This document shows positions 13,525 to 26,000 of a stretch of DNA of 64,000 bases, piece after piece (positions within the stretch are counted from its first letter, which is position 1; each line of letters begins with the position of its first letter). The notes under the pieces were generated by a model. The model did no database searches. It saw nothing but the letters and a program-made list of their open reading frames with translations, and was not told the DNA's origin. Source of the stretch: Cardinalis cardinalis (lineage: Eukaryota; Chordata; Aves; Passeriformes; Cardinalidae); NCBI GenBank assembly GCA_014549065.1, contig JACDOX010000016.1, positions 6,435,757 to 6,499,756 on the forward strand, in the 5' to 3' direction. The position numbers were made by a program, and so were the translations under genes.

Positions 13525-15772
13525 TGGAGTACAGCAGGCTCCCCTTGCTAGTGCAGACACATGCTGTTGATAAGCTGCGCCAGCACTGAATAAAACATCT
13601 CCTCTTCCTTTAAATACTCCACAGTAACTGTGAGCAATGGCCTGAAATTCATTTTAATATGGATAGAAAATTTTGCCTTATATTTTTTATGGGACTTGAT
13701 TTCTTTCTGTTATCAGTGAAATTAATGTGTCCATTAACAATTAAACTAACAACATAAAAGCTGCAGTTCTCTTCATGCATTAACTTACACTGCCTGAAAT
13801 AATCAGCCCTGATACTGTGATACAGTATCACTTGGGTTGTCTTTTTTTTTTAATTTTAAAGGACAGATGAGAGAATCATCTTACAGTTTCATTTATGCCT
13901 TGAAATACTGTCCTTTGCAGATAATTTAATGATTTTTCAGTATGAGTAACAATAATTTGCATGCTGAAGTCTGTGTCTGCTTGTGTATCTGTACTAAGTC
14001 TGGCTACATCAGGCTCCATTCTTCAGATGAGTCTTTGAAATGAAAATGAAAATGATGGAAATTCTTATTAGCAGTGATGGAACGTGGATTTTTGCCTTTA
14101 ATTTTGCCTTCCCAGAGTAGCTACTCAGGGAAGTGTGAAAGTGATTATGTGATGGAACTGATGAGCAGGGTAAATGCAGCTCTGAAACAATCCAGAGGAT
14201 TGTTCTGCATTTCCTGTTATGCATTCCCCATTTAAACACGGAGATAAAAAAANCACAGAAAATACTTGGTATATGTAACTGAAAATAATTTAAAGTCACA
14301 GTGTTGAAAATCTATTACCTTAGCATGTCCTAAAGTTCCTCAGCCTAAATTTCCTACTGCTGTGGGAAATTCTGAGTGTTCTTATACATATAGGAAACTG
14401 TTTCATACCAAAGACAAGAGAATCAAAAATCCAGGGAAAGATTCAGATCCTGATTGCAATCCCCAAGAAAAGTTCAGATGCAAAAATTCAGATCCAGGTG
14501 CTACTCTGCTTCTTAAGGCAACCTCCACACCATTTCTCACCATTGTTTCTGTGGCTTGNAAAAGCCAGCCAAGAAAAGTGATTTTTCGTGACACACAAAT
14601 TCAGAGAGAGAGGATTCTCAAATGGGAATGACTAAACCTCATTTGTGTACATTTAAAATAAAAGAATGTTAATGTTAAAACACGTGTAAGAACTCANTGT
14701 CCGGTTAAATTAGTGATTAAAATTAAGGATAAAATTAGTCCACTATCAAGCTGAAAAATTTGCATGAGCTTTTAAATTTGATAGAGTGTATAAAGTGATT
14801 TATGAAGTTAAATAACAGATTTTGGGCTGTGCAAAGTATAGAACAAGAGAAACAACAGAAATAACATGCAAATCCCTAGAAGCTACAAATACCTTGCTTT
14901 GTATTTTGAGTTACCACCTAAGCCTGTGGAAAAGCAGTTTACCTACTGCTGCTTTGAGTGGGGCATCATTTTATGCTTCTTTTGCAAAGCTGACAAGTCA
15001 CCACATCATCCGTAAATGGCAAATTGGAATTTCTCATAGGAATGTTTCCCATTAGCCCATCCTTCAGGAGACAAATACAATTGCACATATTGAACATCAC
15101 TACTGGGAGGTCAATGCAATTTAGCACAAATAAAAATAAATCCTCATTGCTCTGGTAGGGAAATGGGCACCCTGTCTGGCCAACTGCTTCCCTGTACTGG
15201 TGAGCAGATGTGATTTGTCCAGTTAGGGCCAACTTTATCTGACACACTTCCTGATCAACTAGATCAGGAATTAATTTGTAAACCTGGAATAAGACTGGCC
15301 AAGTTTTTTCCAACGGTTAGCTTGGTGCTTCCAGGATCTGGGAACNGTTTGGACTCTTCACACATCAGCAGGTCCTCTGCGCCCAACAAAGGTGTGCACT
15401 GTTGATTATCTGTGTTATTTTGCCTCTCACAGGCTGGAAACAGAACCAATGTTGTTGTTGAAGCTGTGTGTGTGATTTCAGTTACCATGGATAAGGTGGT
15501 AATTTATCCATCGTGATGCTTTAACAAGCATACATTTGATGGATGATAGGACTTATTATACACATTAAAAACTCCTAATGATATTTCACACGTCTTCTGT
15601 CTGGGATTCTGCAGCAATCTACCTCATAGCTATGATGAGAAAACATGGCATCAGGAAGAGCCCTAGAAATACAACTCATCATAAATAGATCAACAATCTC
15701 CTAAAAATTTTTAATGNAAAGGGATTCAACTTGCACAGTTTCTCTTTTTGTTAAGCATTTTGACGTGATTGT

Positions 15773-15794
15773 GGCAGTGTACTGGCANTGTACT
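15773..15794. repeat. 11-bp tandem duplication with ambiguous base
   Basis: GGCAGTGTACT (15773-15783) is followed immediately by GGCANTGTACT (15784-15794). The two copies are identical if the n at 15788 is G. The ambiguity inside the second copy suggests that the duplicate is polymorphic or that reads of the two copies were mixed. Confidence 0.7.
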
Positions 15795-16587
15795 GAAGAC
15801 TAAAATTTGGTGATGGCTCATTACTGCTACAAAGATTAAAAGAGAACAGAAAATAGAATAATTCTTATAACACTTTCATAACAGTCTTTTAGCTGTGATA
15901 TGAACAGAGTTTGAACAAAATTCTCATGATACAAATTGTAATGAACATCTGCAGCTATTAAAAATTTGGCCTATTTCTGCATCTCTGAGTGGTTTCTCTG
16001 TTTTTTCTCAACAGGCAGTGACAAATTAATCTTCTAAAATTGTAGTCTTTTAGAATTACCTGCATTTTCCTTGCTAACTTGAGAAACCAGCAGCTGTATA
16101 TGACTTGCTGACTGTATCACTAACATTTTAGGATAATAATTGGCACAGTGATTGAAGAAAGCAGAACTGTGTGCTGTGAAGTTCTACACATATCAATCAC
16201 AAGTGGCAATCCCAGTGTTCTCAATGCTATAAAAATCCCTCTCATTAGAGTCAGTCTCCTTATTTTTATCACATTTAAGTNATTTTGCTATAAGCAAATG
16301 AAAACTGCTTTTTACTTAGTAAACTATTATTGCAGACAGCAAGGCAGACAAAGAANGGTTTGAGGATACTAAAAAATAGCAGAGCTGAATCTATGCTAGT
16401 GAAAACTGTCAGGTGATCATAAAAGAGAACAAATGAAGGAGCTGAGAAGGTATGTTGAAAAAAAAATTGGATATGCATGGATAGATAGACATAAGTCTAC
16501 TGTGGCCTCTGTAGGCAAGCAAAAGTATCTCAGCAGGGGTTCAGTTGGACATCCATGATAGGATGTTGAAAATGCTCTCCTTTGGGA

Positions 16588-16636
16588 GATGGGAGACTCC
16601 TAAACCAAGTCTGGGATGGGAGACTTACTAACCAAG
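16588..16636. repeat. 22-bp direct repeat, 27-bp period
   Basis: The first copy (16588-16609) and the second (16615-16636) share GATGGGAGACT at the left and AACCAAG at the right, with four differences between them. It is a small, slightly aged local duplication. Confidence 0.6.
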
Positions 16637-17877
16637 AGAGGATGTTTACAGAAGATTCTCCATCCCTNTAGTCTAAGCAAGCTGTAATTTGGAAATTTAA
16701 ATAAAAAACTAATTGCATATTTAGTGGTTATAGGCAATATAAAAGACTGAAAAAGTCTGGAAAATGGATATTTCATTATACAACTACATCATTTTAAAGG
16801 GTAATTTCCTAGCACAACATTTGTTTTCTTCCTGTGCCTCAGCATGAATGCTACATTAAGAGACTGAAATTTTAACCTGCATGTGACTAAATGGACAGAT
16901 CAACAAGTCCTGGGGAACTTAACAGAATTCACCTTGGTATAATTTACTCTAAATTTGTTTCAAAACTTAAAAAGATATATTTGATGTACTATGTTTAAGA
17001 ACAAAGTGCAAGGAAATGTGTGTACTGAATCAAGAATTTAATGAAAGGGCCATTTGTTCTTCTGAATTGTACATGAGTGGGTAATTATCTCCAGCAAGCA
17101 ATTTTTGTCTGCTTGTACACAGAACAATACTGAATGCTACAATACTTCTCCATCTCCAGCATCAATTTATGTACTTAATAAGAAGCAGGAAAATAGTCAT
17201 TGTGACTGGTTTTTTTACAACAATTGGCTCATTAACCTTCAGTAGATCTTTCTGACCTAAGTGTGAATGAAAAAAAGGCAAACANCTAGAGTTATGTGTA
17301 GTTGTATGACAAATTATGTGTAGATCCTGCCTGTGCCAGGAAACACAGAGGGCTCAAACAACACCTTGCCATAACTCATGTGCTCAACTGACTGCTCTGG
17401 AGTAAGACTGAACAGCAAAACAATTTAGCTGACACCAAATATAGTCTAACTGGATGAGAACCAGCCCATGCCCATGGCAGTTATGTGCCAAGCCAACAGA
17501 CAAAAGCAGATTGTTTTCCTGATTAACTCTCTACCACAATGTTTCATCACACTCACAGCTATAATAAAAAATAAGTTGCTCACAGGTTTGATGGCAGCTC
17601 AGACNGCTGGCATTGGTCTGTTATTGGGAACACTCAGTGGTGCTGCTATTGACTATTTAAATTGCAANGGAGTGAAAAACTAGCAGTTTATTACTGTGTC
17701 AGGAAGGCAAAAACGCTACAGAGGTGCAATAGAAGTCCTTGTTTATAGTAAAATATCCCAAGGTACTGCCTACACCTCACAACCAGCTCTGAGAAATAAG
17801 GATTCAACCAAATTCTTAAATCCCCAGTAGATTAAGTGAAAAACATTCAGAAATCTTTATCTCCTTATTTCTGATTT

Positions 17878-17945
17878 GAGTACCTTTATTGAGTACCTCT
17901 TGAGTACCTCTATATTTAAGTACCGTTCCTAAAAAAAAAAAAAAA
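17878..17945. repeat. Degenerate GAGTACCT repeats next to a 15-A run
   Basis: GAGTACCT occurs at 17878-17885, 17891-17898 and 17902-17909, with a diverged AAGTACCG at 17918-17925, followed by 15 consecutive A residues at 17931-17945. The arrangement looks like imperfect slippage. The A run could be a polyA tail relic, but the sequence to its left shows no retroelement that I recognise. Confidence 0.5.
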
Positions 17946-19244
17946 GTGAAAAAATCTCCCCCTTCCCAAAAATCTAAGAAAATCTGATTTGTATCAAAAA
18001 NGCTTTTGAAGCAGGTGTTAAAAACTGGAAAATCAAGAAAAAGCAATGGGATACAAGTAAAAACCCTTTCTTCAGAAATTCCATTACACCAACTGGAAAC
18101 ACAAGAGGTGGAAAATCCTACTAAGATATGCACATTAGGGAAATGCTTAACAGTTTCCAAAGTTAATAAGAAGTAGCAGTAGTAAGATAATGAGTAAATG
18201 GAAATAATGCATAAGATGATCATTTTTACAGATAAGATTTTTCCTATGCTANTTTTGGATGAATTGGTAAATTGCTTTTCACTATGAGTAATAACTGCTC
18301 ATGCCATATCATATCATAGATTAATTGTAATGCAGTTGATTANTTTTTTTCCTCTTTACCAACCAAGCAGTAACTAAAACTGATGAAAGCAAAATAACAA
18401 CCTGCCTCAAAGCTGTCCTCAAGTGTGAAATAAACTGCCCTCGATACCAGCATTGTTTCATTTAGGAGAAACTTTCAGTAATATGCATCTACCTCATTGC
18501 ATTTTTTAAACATCATTTCTCCTGGTTGAGGGATCACTCATTCAACCAAAACACTGCACTGTCACACCTGANTGGGATGCACATATGCCTTGCTCTTACA
18601 GCACCAAGAATTCCATGCCCAGTCTCCCTCACTCCTCTGACTCAAGCTGTGTTAGCATCAAGCCCCAGGGTTGTGTGATGGATGCATTAACTGGCAATTA
18701 GACAACTAGAAAGAGCTTCTACAGAATGCTGTAGAAATGCCCAGCCAGTTACTGGGGCACTGGAGAAAGCAATGTTTCAGAAAGAACAGTTAGAGAATTG
18801 TGCAATGAAATTTCATATTTTACTTAGTATATTAGAAAGTATAAGGTTTAGACTTTGCTATGATTTGNACAACGTTTGTAGGCNCACCTAAGTCNCACAG
18901 ATCTTTATATAACCCTATATAACATTTATGGATCTGTGAGGAGGAGGCCTTTTATATATTGTTCATAGTTTTAAGCTGATACTCTGTNAATGCAGTGTAT
19001 ATATAAATACACACACAGCTGTGAAAATGCTCAGGGTGCTTGGCAGTTACTGAAAGATATAAGAACATAAGAAAATAAGCACTATCAGTAGATGAAGTTT
19101 TCACTAATTTGTTTGTACAAGCCTGTGTATCTCCAGCCAGAATATTTACATGCTGATGCACAGGGCACCGAGAATCATCTACTGCAAAACTGAAGATAAA
19201 TGGCATCTTTGTGACTGAATCTTAATTTGTTCTGTGATTCAAAG

Positions 19245-19345
19245 TCATGCGCAAAATTAGGCTTGCAATTCATTAATTTGAAGGCTGGCAAGTATTATTA
19301 AGGAGAAATTTGCATACAAAAGGTGTTGATTTTTAAATGCTTATG
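19245..19345. promoter_or_regulatory. Possible conserved noncoding element with octamer site
   Basis: The block contains a perfect POU octamer ATTTGCAT (19308-19315) immediately followed by ACAAAAGG, close to a SOX-type site, plus TTAAT/ATTAAT-type homeodomain cores upstream. The order and spacing are one base away from the well-known OCT-SOX composite element. The assignment rests on motif content only; no cross-species comparison was possible. Confidence 0.2.
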
Positions 19346-20881
19346 ACAGAAAAAATAATGAGTATACAAATAACAAATCTTACATGAATATGCANATGGC
19401 TTATTGGAGCCATTACTTAATCTTTTTCCCAAATGCATAAACCAAGGAGGCTTGCAGGTGGCTCTCAGTAGGCTGTGATTTCACCTAAATAAGTTGATTT
19501 AAAACTTGTTTTGCAAACCTTGAGATGTTTGNTAGTCAATGCTCAATTACTTCTTGACCAATCTTCTAAGAGGTGCCTATGGGAAGCGTGACTGTGTGGG
19601 GTCTGTCAGAGCAGTGCCAGGAATCTTCAAAGCCCCGAAAATGAGGCCAAAAGAAGACCCAAAGGATATGGGCAAAGGTACTCTGGGCACCTCCATCCAA
19701 TGTGAGGGTGCTTACTGCAGCCAAGGGCAGGCTGTAAGTGCACCATGCAGCCACAGGACTTGTGCCTTCTGTACCTACAAANTGCTTTCTTCAAAGTGGT
19801 ATGCAGTGAATGGGGCTCCAGAAAAGTTGCACACCAAGAGAGGCATGTGGTACACTATTAAGACCATTAACTTGATGGTGTTGCATCATCTGTGGCAACG
19901 AAACTCAATACAAAAATAAAAAGAGAAAGGCAATACGAGTATACACTTCTTTTTAGACTTGTTCTGCTTTTTACCACGATTTCTTCAGAAACTACCATAA
20001 AAAATGGATGATCCTGCACAAAAAAAATTACTTGGTGCCTGTACATCACATATTCTCTAAGCTGCACACACCAAAGCCAAGCCATCCTGGACTGGTTTCT
20101 GTCAGCTCCATTGCACTATTTCTGTAGGGAGAACATGCTAGTTTTAGGAGTTGCTATAATGCAGTTTATATACAGTAGCTGCTAGAGTTCAGCTGGGGCA
20201 GTCTTTCAGCCATTTCCAAAAGGCACATGCCCTCAGTCAGTCAAAAATAGGGCAACATCATTGTCATGAGATGGTTGGAAAATCCCATGAGATGACTCTA
20301 AAAGTAGGAGATTCACTGGGAGTTGTTATCATTTGCTTGCAGTGCTCCTACAGATTCTCCAAAAACAAATGGAAAAATACAGTCTCTGGTCCAAAGTATT
20401 TTCAAGACACAGCTGCACGTGATAAAGAGAGACTCAGGAAGGACATTTTAATCCTGACCTTGTACGCACGTACTCTAGTACATCCTTAGGGATGACTGTA
20501 TTTGGATGGCCCAGAAAACTTACATAACCATCACTCACTGTTTCCACAAAAGCTGTATCCAGATGATAGGGTCCAAGTTCAATTTCCTTACATTTGTATA
20601 TTAACTATAGAAGATATTTATTATGGCTTCCTTTTCAGCAGGCCAGGGTAAGAACAACAAAGCATTCAGCACATATTATATTACTGTATTAGCAGGATTT
20701 TGACATGATTATGAGGCACTAATTAAGTGTTGGCCTATGTTATTAAACAAAATTGAATGCCAGAAGTATTGATTTGGAAATTACTGTTATAGAAAAAGTA
20801 TTTAAAAATAGATAAATAAAAGTGTTAATCAGGTAGAGCCAATAGAAAAAAGTCTTTTCATCTAATACACATTAATTACAA

Positions 20882-20951
20882 GGCCAGGAGCTGGACTTGA
20901 TGATCCTGGTGGGTCTCTTCCAACTCAGCACATTCTGTGATTCTGTGCAGG
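20882..20951 (+). mobile_element. CR1 LINE fragment, 3' end
   Basis: The segment contains GAGCTGGACTTGATGATCCT, GGGTCTCTTCCAACTCAG and an ending like ATTCTGTGATTCTGTG. This is the diagnostic 3' end of avian CR1 retrotransposons, which end in short ATTCTRTG-type repeats, not in a polyA tail. Only about 70 bases of the terminal 3' UTR remain, so it is a severely 5'-truncated, dead copy with no open reading frame. Orientation is plus because the short terminal repeats lie at the right. Confidence 0.88.
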
Positions 20952-23037
20952 CTGTATTATCATGAACAAACTGCAGGTAAAGGCAGAATCTTTTCTGTGA
21001 GAGATGCCAATAGGTCAGCACAGCTTTCAGCACAAACTCTACGGTCTTGGACACTGCCAAGAGAAGAGCAGGTGGAATAATGATGAAGATGAATTTATTT
21101 TCAGAAATTTACCAGAATCCAGGGCTGAATCACACCATGCAGGGTGCCAAGAATATCTGGCATTGGAATAGTTAATATCAGCAAACCTTGTAAGGAATAT
21201 AAAAATCTCATGCTTTGGGGATTAAGCTGAGATGCAATTAGCACAGATCAGGATGAGATCTTCACAGGGATACATTATCCTGTACCTACAATAAAAATTT
21301 TAACATGTTTCTGACTAAAGCTTTTTTCACTTTGATGCCAGGCTGTCAATCTGGGTGGTGCCTTCACCTGAACTTCAGACATTTATATTTCCTCCCTTCT
21401 CTGATGCTTCGGCCATGCAAAAAATCCCAGTTACTCCTGTTTGCTGTGCAATAGAGGATGCCAGGGGGGCTGAGACTGGCTGGGAGGCAGAGTTTGCTCT
21501 CATATTGTGGAGAAGATTCCCAATTCAGCATGGCNTGAGCTGCTGGGCTAGCTTGGCTAAAGGCCAGACTACCCCTTGCTGCTCTTGCTGAATCATGTGG
21601 AAAAAAAGCTTTTATTACCTGAGATCTCTGATAATTTCTTTCTTCCTTGTGGTTACCAGGAGCCAGAACCCTTGTTCTTGGAGAGAGACAGGTAGAGGCT
21701 GACCTTTTTACTGATCTATAATTTTTCTCCCCTGTGCTTTTTCAACTATATCATGTGGAAAATTTTGGTTTTCTGTTAATATTTAAACAATATTTAAGGT
21801 ATACCAACCAAGAACAAAATGAGCTGTACAGTCACTGGTGGAGTAAGGAAAAAAGCACCCACAAATCTGATAGGCTGAAGGGGAATCTCACATACAAGGA
21901 GAAGAACAGAAGACAAATCTCTCTGGGTAGAGACTTAATCTGTGACCCTGGAGGTTTTGGTGCTGCCTGTATTGGCTGCAGAGCTTCTGAGCCCTTGGGA
22001 GAAGAAGGGAAGCAGTCAGCTATTTCATCACAAGGTTTCTAAACTCTTTACAAACCAAGCTGAAACCAAGGCCAAAATAAACCCTGAAAACTCACCAAAG
22101 CAGCTTGTGGACTTGTGCTCCTGCTCTCCAGGGCTGTGGTCCTTTAATAGCTGAGGGCTGGGTAGCTCAGCAAAGGTTATACTTAGTCACAGTAAGAGAG
22201 AGAACTATGATCCTCCTTATGCAACTGGGGATACCACAACAGAAAGACATTGACATCTTTAACCAAAATTAACCATCACCCTCAGGCAGGGACAAATTCA
22301 TGCTGGTGTTGATTCTGCAAACAGAAATATCTGCTACCCAAGCCATTTTAGCTTCCTTCTGTCATTCACCTCCGNCATTCCTATCTTATTAATTTCTTAC
22401 AATCTAATTTTCAAAGAAGAAAAATTATTTCTAAGTTTTATCATCTGCAGAGGCATTAAATTCCTGGACTAACTGAACATATAAATCCTCGATTAAAATA
22501 GACACACATAGATACAACTTGTCAGCTTGGAATAGGGCTNTTAGCCTGCACTCAACCTGGAAACTTCTGCACAGCTGAACGTGCAAGGCCCTGCTTGTTT
22601 CTGCATGGTGCTGATTGGTGGCTAGCTGATAAAATAATTGTTCCATTCAGAAGGATATTAGGCTCCCCCAATGATACAAAAGTAGGACTTTGAATAGTAA
22701 AGTGAAAACAATGCTAAAATGTAAATGATTCCTATTCAGCACTCTTCGCTCATGCTGGGCAGCACAGGGAGTCTCACTGGGGCTGGCTGTTCAGGATTCA
22801 ATAGCTTTTTTCATGTAGGTAAGNACTGCTTGATGGGAGAGAAGGTTGGGAGTCAGACCACAAAGCAGGACAGAAAACAGTTGGTGTCTCAATTTGAATG
22901 CTCAATGAGTGACCAAATTAGGAAAGAGCATTTTCTAACCATATTGTATCTTGCAGCTCCATCTCCCAATTCAAATATAAACCACATTTGCTCCTTTTGG
23001 GGTTTTGTTTGTTTGGTTGGGGTTTTTTTCCCCTAAG

Positions 23038-23247
23038 GAAAGTTGAAGAAGATACAGTGAAGGAAGTCTTTATAGATGTGTGGGGCTTTCTGGGCAAGTG
23101 TCAAAGGAATCATCCTGTTTGCTCTCANGCTTTTTTTTTTCCCCCTTCAGACTGTATCTCTGTTGATATTGCAGCTTGATTCAGTTCTGGNTAAACTATT
23201 GTACTTTGCAGTATGTTGTACTATTTAGCAAAATTAATATGAATAAA
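23038..23247 (+). other. Speculative 3'-terminal exon
   Basis: A strong acceptor-like tract (ggtttttttcccctaag, ending at 23037) leads into a purine-rich start (GAAAGTTGAAGAAGATACAG) resembling exonic splicing enhancers. One frame is open to a TGA at 23177-23179 and gives a protein-like peptide beginning KVEEDTVKEVFIDVWGFLGK. An AATAAA polyadenylation hexamer follows at 23242-23247. A second acceptor-like tract ends at 23149. I know no matching protein. The coincidence of acceptor, open frame, stop and hexamer is suggestive only. Confidence 0.15.
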
Positions 23248-25971
23248 CNTAAAGGCACCACCTTTCTCTAAGGAATTGCAGAGTCGGGTATACTTTGGCA
23301 TTGTCAGAAAACCTGGGAGAAGATTTTAGGTTTTAATAGGAAATCAGGTGATTCTGATGAACCAAATTCTAGTGAAGAACCACCTTCTTATGATAGGCAC
23401 AGTAACCTTTGTGTGAATCTGAGAGTTGTTTGATTACAGAAATATATCCCCAAATTCAAAAGTCCTGTAAGTTCTGTTCAAAATCAAAACTGTCAAATTA
23501 TCAAATTTTTGTAATGTGTTGCAGAAAGACAAGGTATAGAAAGGCTTAAGCACCTGAAATGTGTGGCTGTTAACTTGTAAGTTCATCTAATAACTAAAAT
23601 ATTTCAAATGTGTATCATAAACTAATCAAAGAGGGGACTTTCAGAAGTCTGCTACATCCTTGTGTAGCAACTGTCTTACAATCTAGACATATGAAGTAAA
23701 TCAATGTGGAATTATATATTATTTTTTAAAAATACCACTAAATAGAGAAATATTTCCACTTATATCTTTCTATATAAAATCTGCTTTTAGGAACCATTGA
23801 TAGTAAGATTAAAATCTTACCCAACTAACCCCCACCAACCTTATGTTTATAGGAAAGATGTGTGTTGTTAGGTACTTAAGATGATTATCTTGTGTATGTC
23901 TAAGTTCATTAGTGAGTGCAATGACAGAGCTCAAAAAGTCATAGCATGTTATTATGTTTTAATGACACACATTTGATTTAAGATGACTTAATATGTGCAC
24001 ACAGCTTTCACTGACATCAGTGGAAAATCTGTAAAAACTGAAATCAAAATGTGCCCCAAAGAGAAAATTAGGCAGTTATTTTGAGAAGCCTGAAACACTC
24101 AGATGTGGGAATAGTGGCATAAGATAGCATGTGTGCTTGCAAGAGAAGGGGAATCAGAGTTAAACAGTAAACTCTCTACTCCTGGGGGATCATTTATGGT
24201 CTCTAAAGAGGTTAATGTGTGTCCTGCAATCTGTTCTCATATGTAAGTTACTTTAGTCATGCTGAGGAGAAAAAAAGAGTAGAGCAGATGGCCATGACAG
24301 ATGAAGACAGCAGCCAACACTTCTCTTCAGGCAGAAGGGCCATTTAGACCTAAATGAACTAGTCAGTTGAGTGATGTAGAGTGCNATCAGGTAGAAGACC
24401 TGGCCTCATTAGGAGGGGAATACTGCACAGCAGACTGTCCTTGGCACAGAGGACTTGGGGACTGCACTGTGCCAAAGAGAGCCAGGCCTTGTTTAGGCAG
24501 AACACGATCTACAAGAACCTGCAAGAGTTACTTACTGTAAACAGAGAATCCAGCCTCATGNGAGGTCAAGCCATGTATCTTAAATCCATGTAGCCTGTTC
24601 CTCACTACAGCTTCAGCACTTCAATTCCAGTCAGATCCCTGCTCTAGCCCTTCCTTGAAGACAGACAGGAGGTGAGACATCCTTTAAAAAACCAGCAGGA
24701 TTAGGAGGTGCTAACTGTTGCTTGCCATGGAACCTGGCCCTCCAGGTCTACTCTGCTGTAGTTCATCCTCTCTGCCTTGTTTTGTAGCAGGAGCAGGCTA
24801 TGGCTGACAAGTTTTTTCCTTGCTCTGACATTCTATTTTTATTTATTTATTTTTATCTCAGCAACTCTGATAGCATGTAAGGAGACTTGCTTCAGGGAAA
24901 GAAGGGAGAGTCCCACATTTAACTCTCTCATTTTGTCATGTGCTTTCAAACCTATGACTCTGAGTTTGAAAGAAAAGAACTTCTCTTACCACATTTAAGA
25001 TTATTTCAGGTGAAGGAAGATTTTNTTATTTTGTTTTAACTGAAATAACTTGAAGGTTATCATAGAACAAACTTTGGTCTCATTGGAGTGTATTGATTTA
25101 TCTCTCAAGAAGCTTCAGCTAAAAACTAGGTATTATTGAACACTCTTGAATNATTTCATATTTATTGACATCATCTGCTGTGCATTGAAACCTAATCTCA
25201 AGAATTTTTTGACTGAATTTTTTTCTTCGTTTTTCTCTTTTGGTCAGATGTAAACAAGATTGATTCATGCATAAGGAAGGGCAAAGTATGTTTTATAATG
25301 CTGTAATCCCTTGCTAACAGTCATTTGGCTAGGACAGAGAATTTTGCATTTAAAAGTAGTTGAGATTTGCTTTTCTGAATAATTACTGTGATTGCCTGAG
25401 GCTTCTTTGTTGAAATATCAGAGAGGAGATGGTTTCAGCAGCTTGATGATAAACTGGACAACTTCTGGCATTTTAATTCTGTTCCCAATCAATACTGACA
25501 AAGTCTGACCTTGTGCAAAAGTTATAAGTACACATTTGTGATGGAATCACTTCACACATTCATTAAGATCTGATGAACATTATATGTGAATCTCTCAAAC
25601 CTATTTTTACCACTCATGAGCTGAATACAAATAAGAGGAAAGATGAATTTTCTTTGTTGATGTGACTCCATGATTTGTATTACAGAAAACATCTGAGCTA
25701 CTAGAAAATGCACACTGATATTGCAGGATACAAAAACAAATTTCAAGAAAGCACTATGAGAAATAAATACTCATATAATAAAATGCAGTATATGTTTAGT
25801 TTCAAAATTTGAAGAGGCTGAAGGACTTGGGCTACTTTGCTGTGACCAGCACAGATATTCAGAATGCAAAGCTGTTCTATGTGCTTTAAAAGGTGTACCC
25901 AGCCTGACTTAAAAATCAGCCAAGCTTGTAGGTCCAATTGTTTCTTGGCTCAAAGGGAAGTTTGGTTATGG

Positions 25972-26000
25972 ATATATTACCCCCTACTCTGGTAATATAT
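25972..26000. repeat. Perfect 10-bp inverted repeat
   Basis: ATATATTACC (25972-25981) and GGTAATATAT (25991-26000) are exact reverse complements separated by nine bases. The hairpin is short and AU-rich apart from the stem base, too small for a microRNA precursor. No transposon ends or target-site duplication are apparent. Confidence 0.65.

Larger units (their letters stand above)
13525..20881. other. AT-rich single-copy DNA with small local duplications
   Basis: No gene or RNA gene was recognised. Three small tandem duplications (15773-15794, 16588-16636 and 17878-17925) and a 15-A run (17931-17945) are listed separately. An 8-bp hairpin lies at 15487-15511 (ATGGATAA/TTATCCAT). A block near 19245-19345 and another near 20650-20790 have the motif-rich, low-complexity-free look of conserved noncoding elements. 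Three n characters occur within about 30 bases near 18868-18895. Confidence 0.5.

Noticed and set aside
17931..17945. 15-A run as the tail of a processed pseudogene
   Set aside because: No coding-like or transcript-like sequence precedes it on either strand; processed pseudogenes are also rare in birds because CR1 does not prime on polyA.
22150..22200. GGGTAGCTCAGCAAAGG as a tRNA A-box
   Set aside because: No matching B-box or acceptor stem at the right distance; the same is true of GGTAGCTCA near 55970 and 63280.
25972..26000. Hairpins (also 61818-61851, 40485-40503) as microRNA precursors
   Set aside because: Stems of 8-11 bp are far below the roughly 30-bp stem of a microRNA precursor, and no known mature microRNA sequence was recognised in the window.
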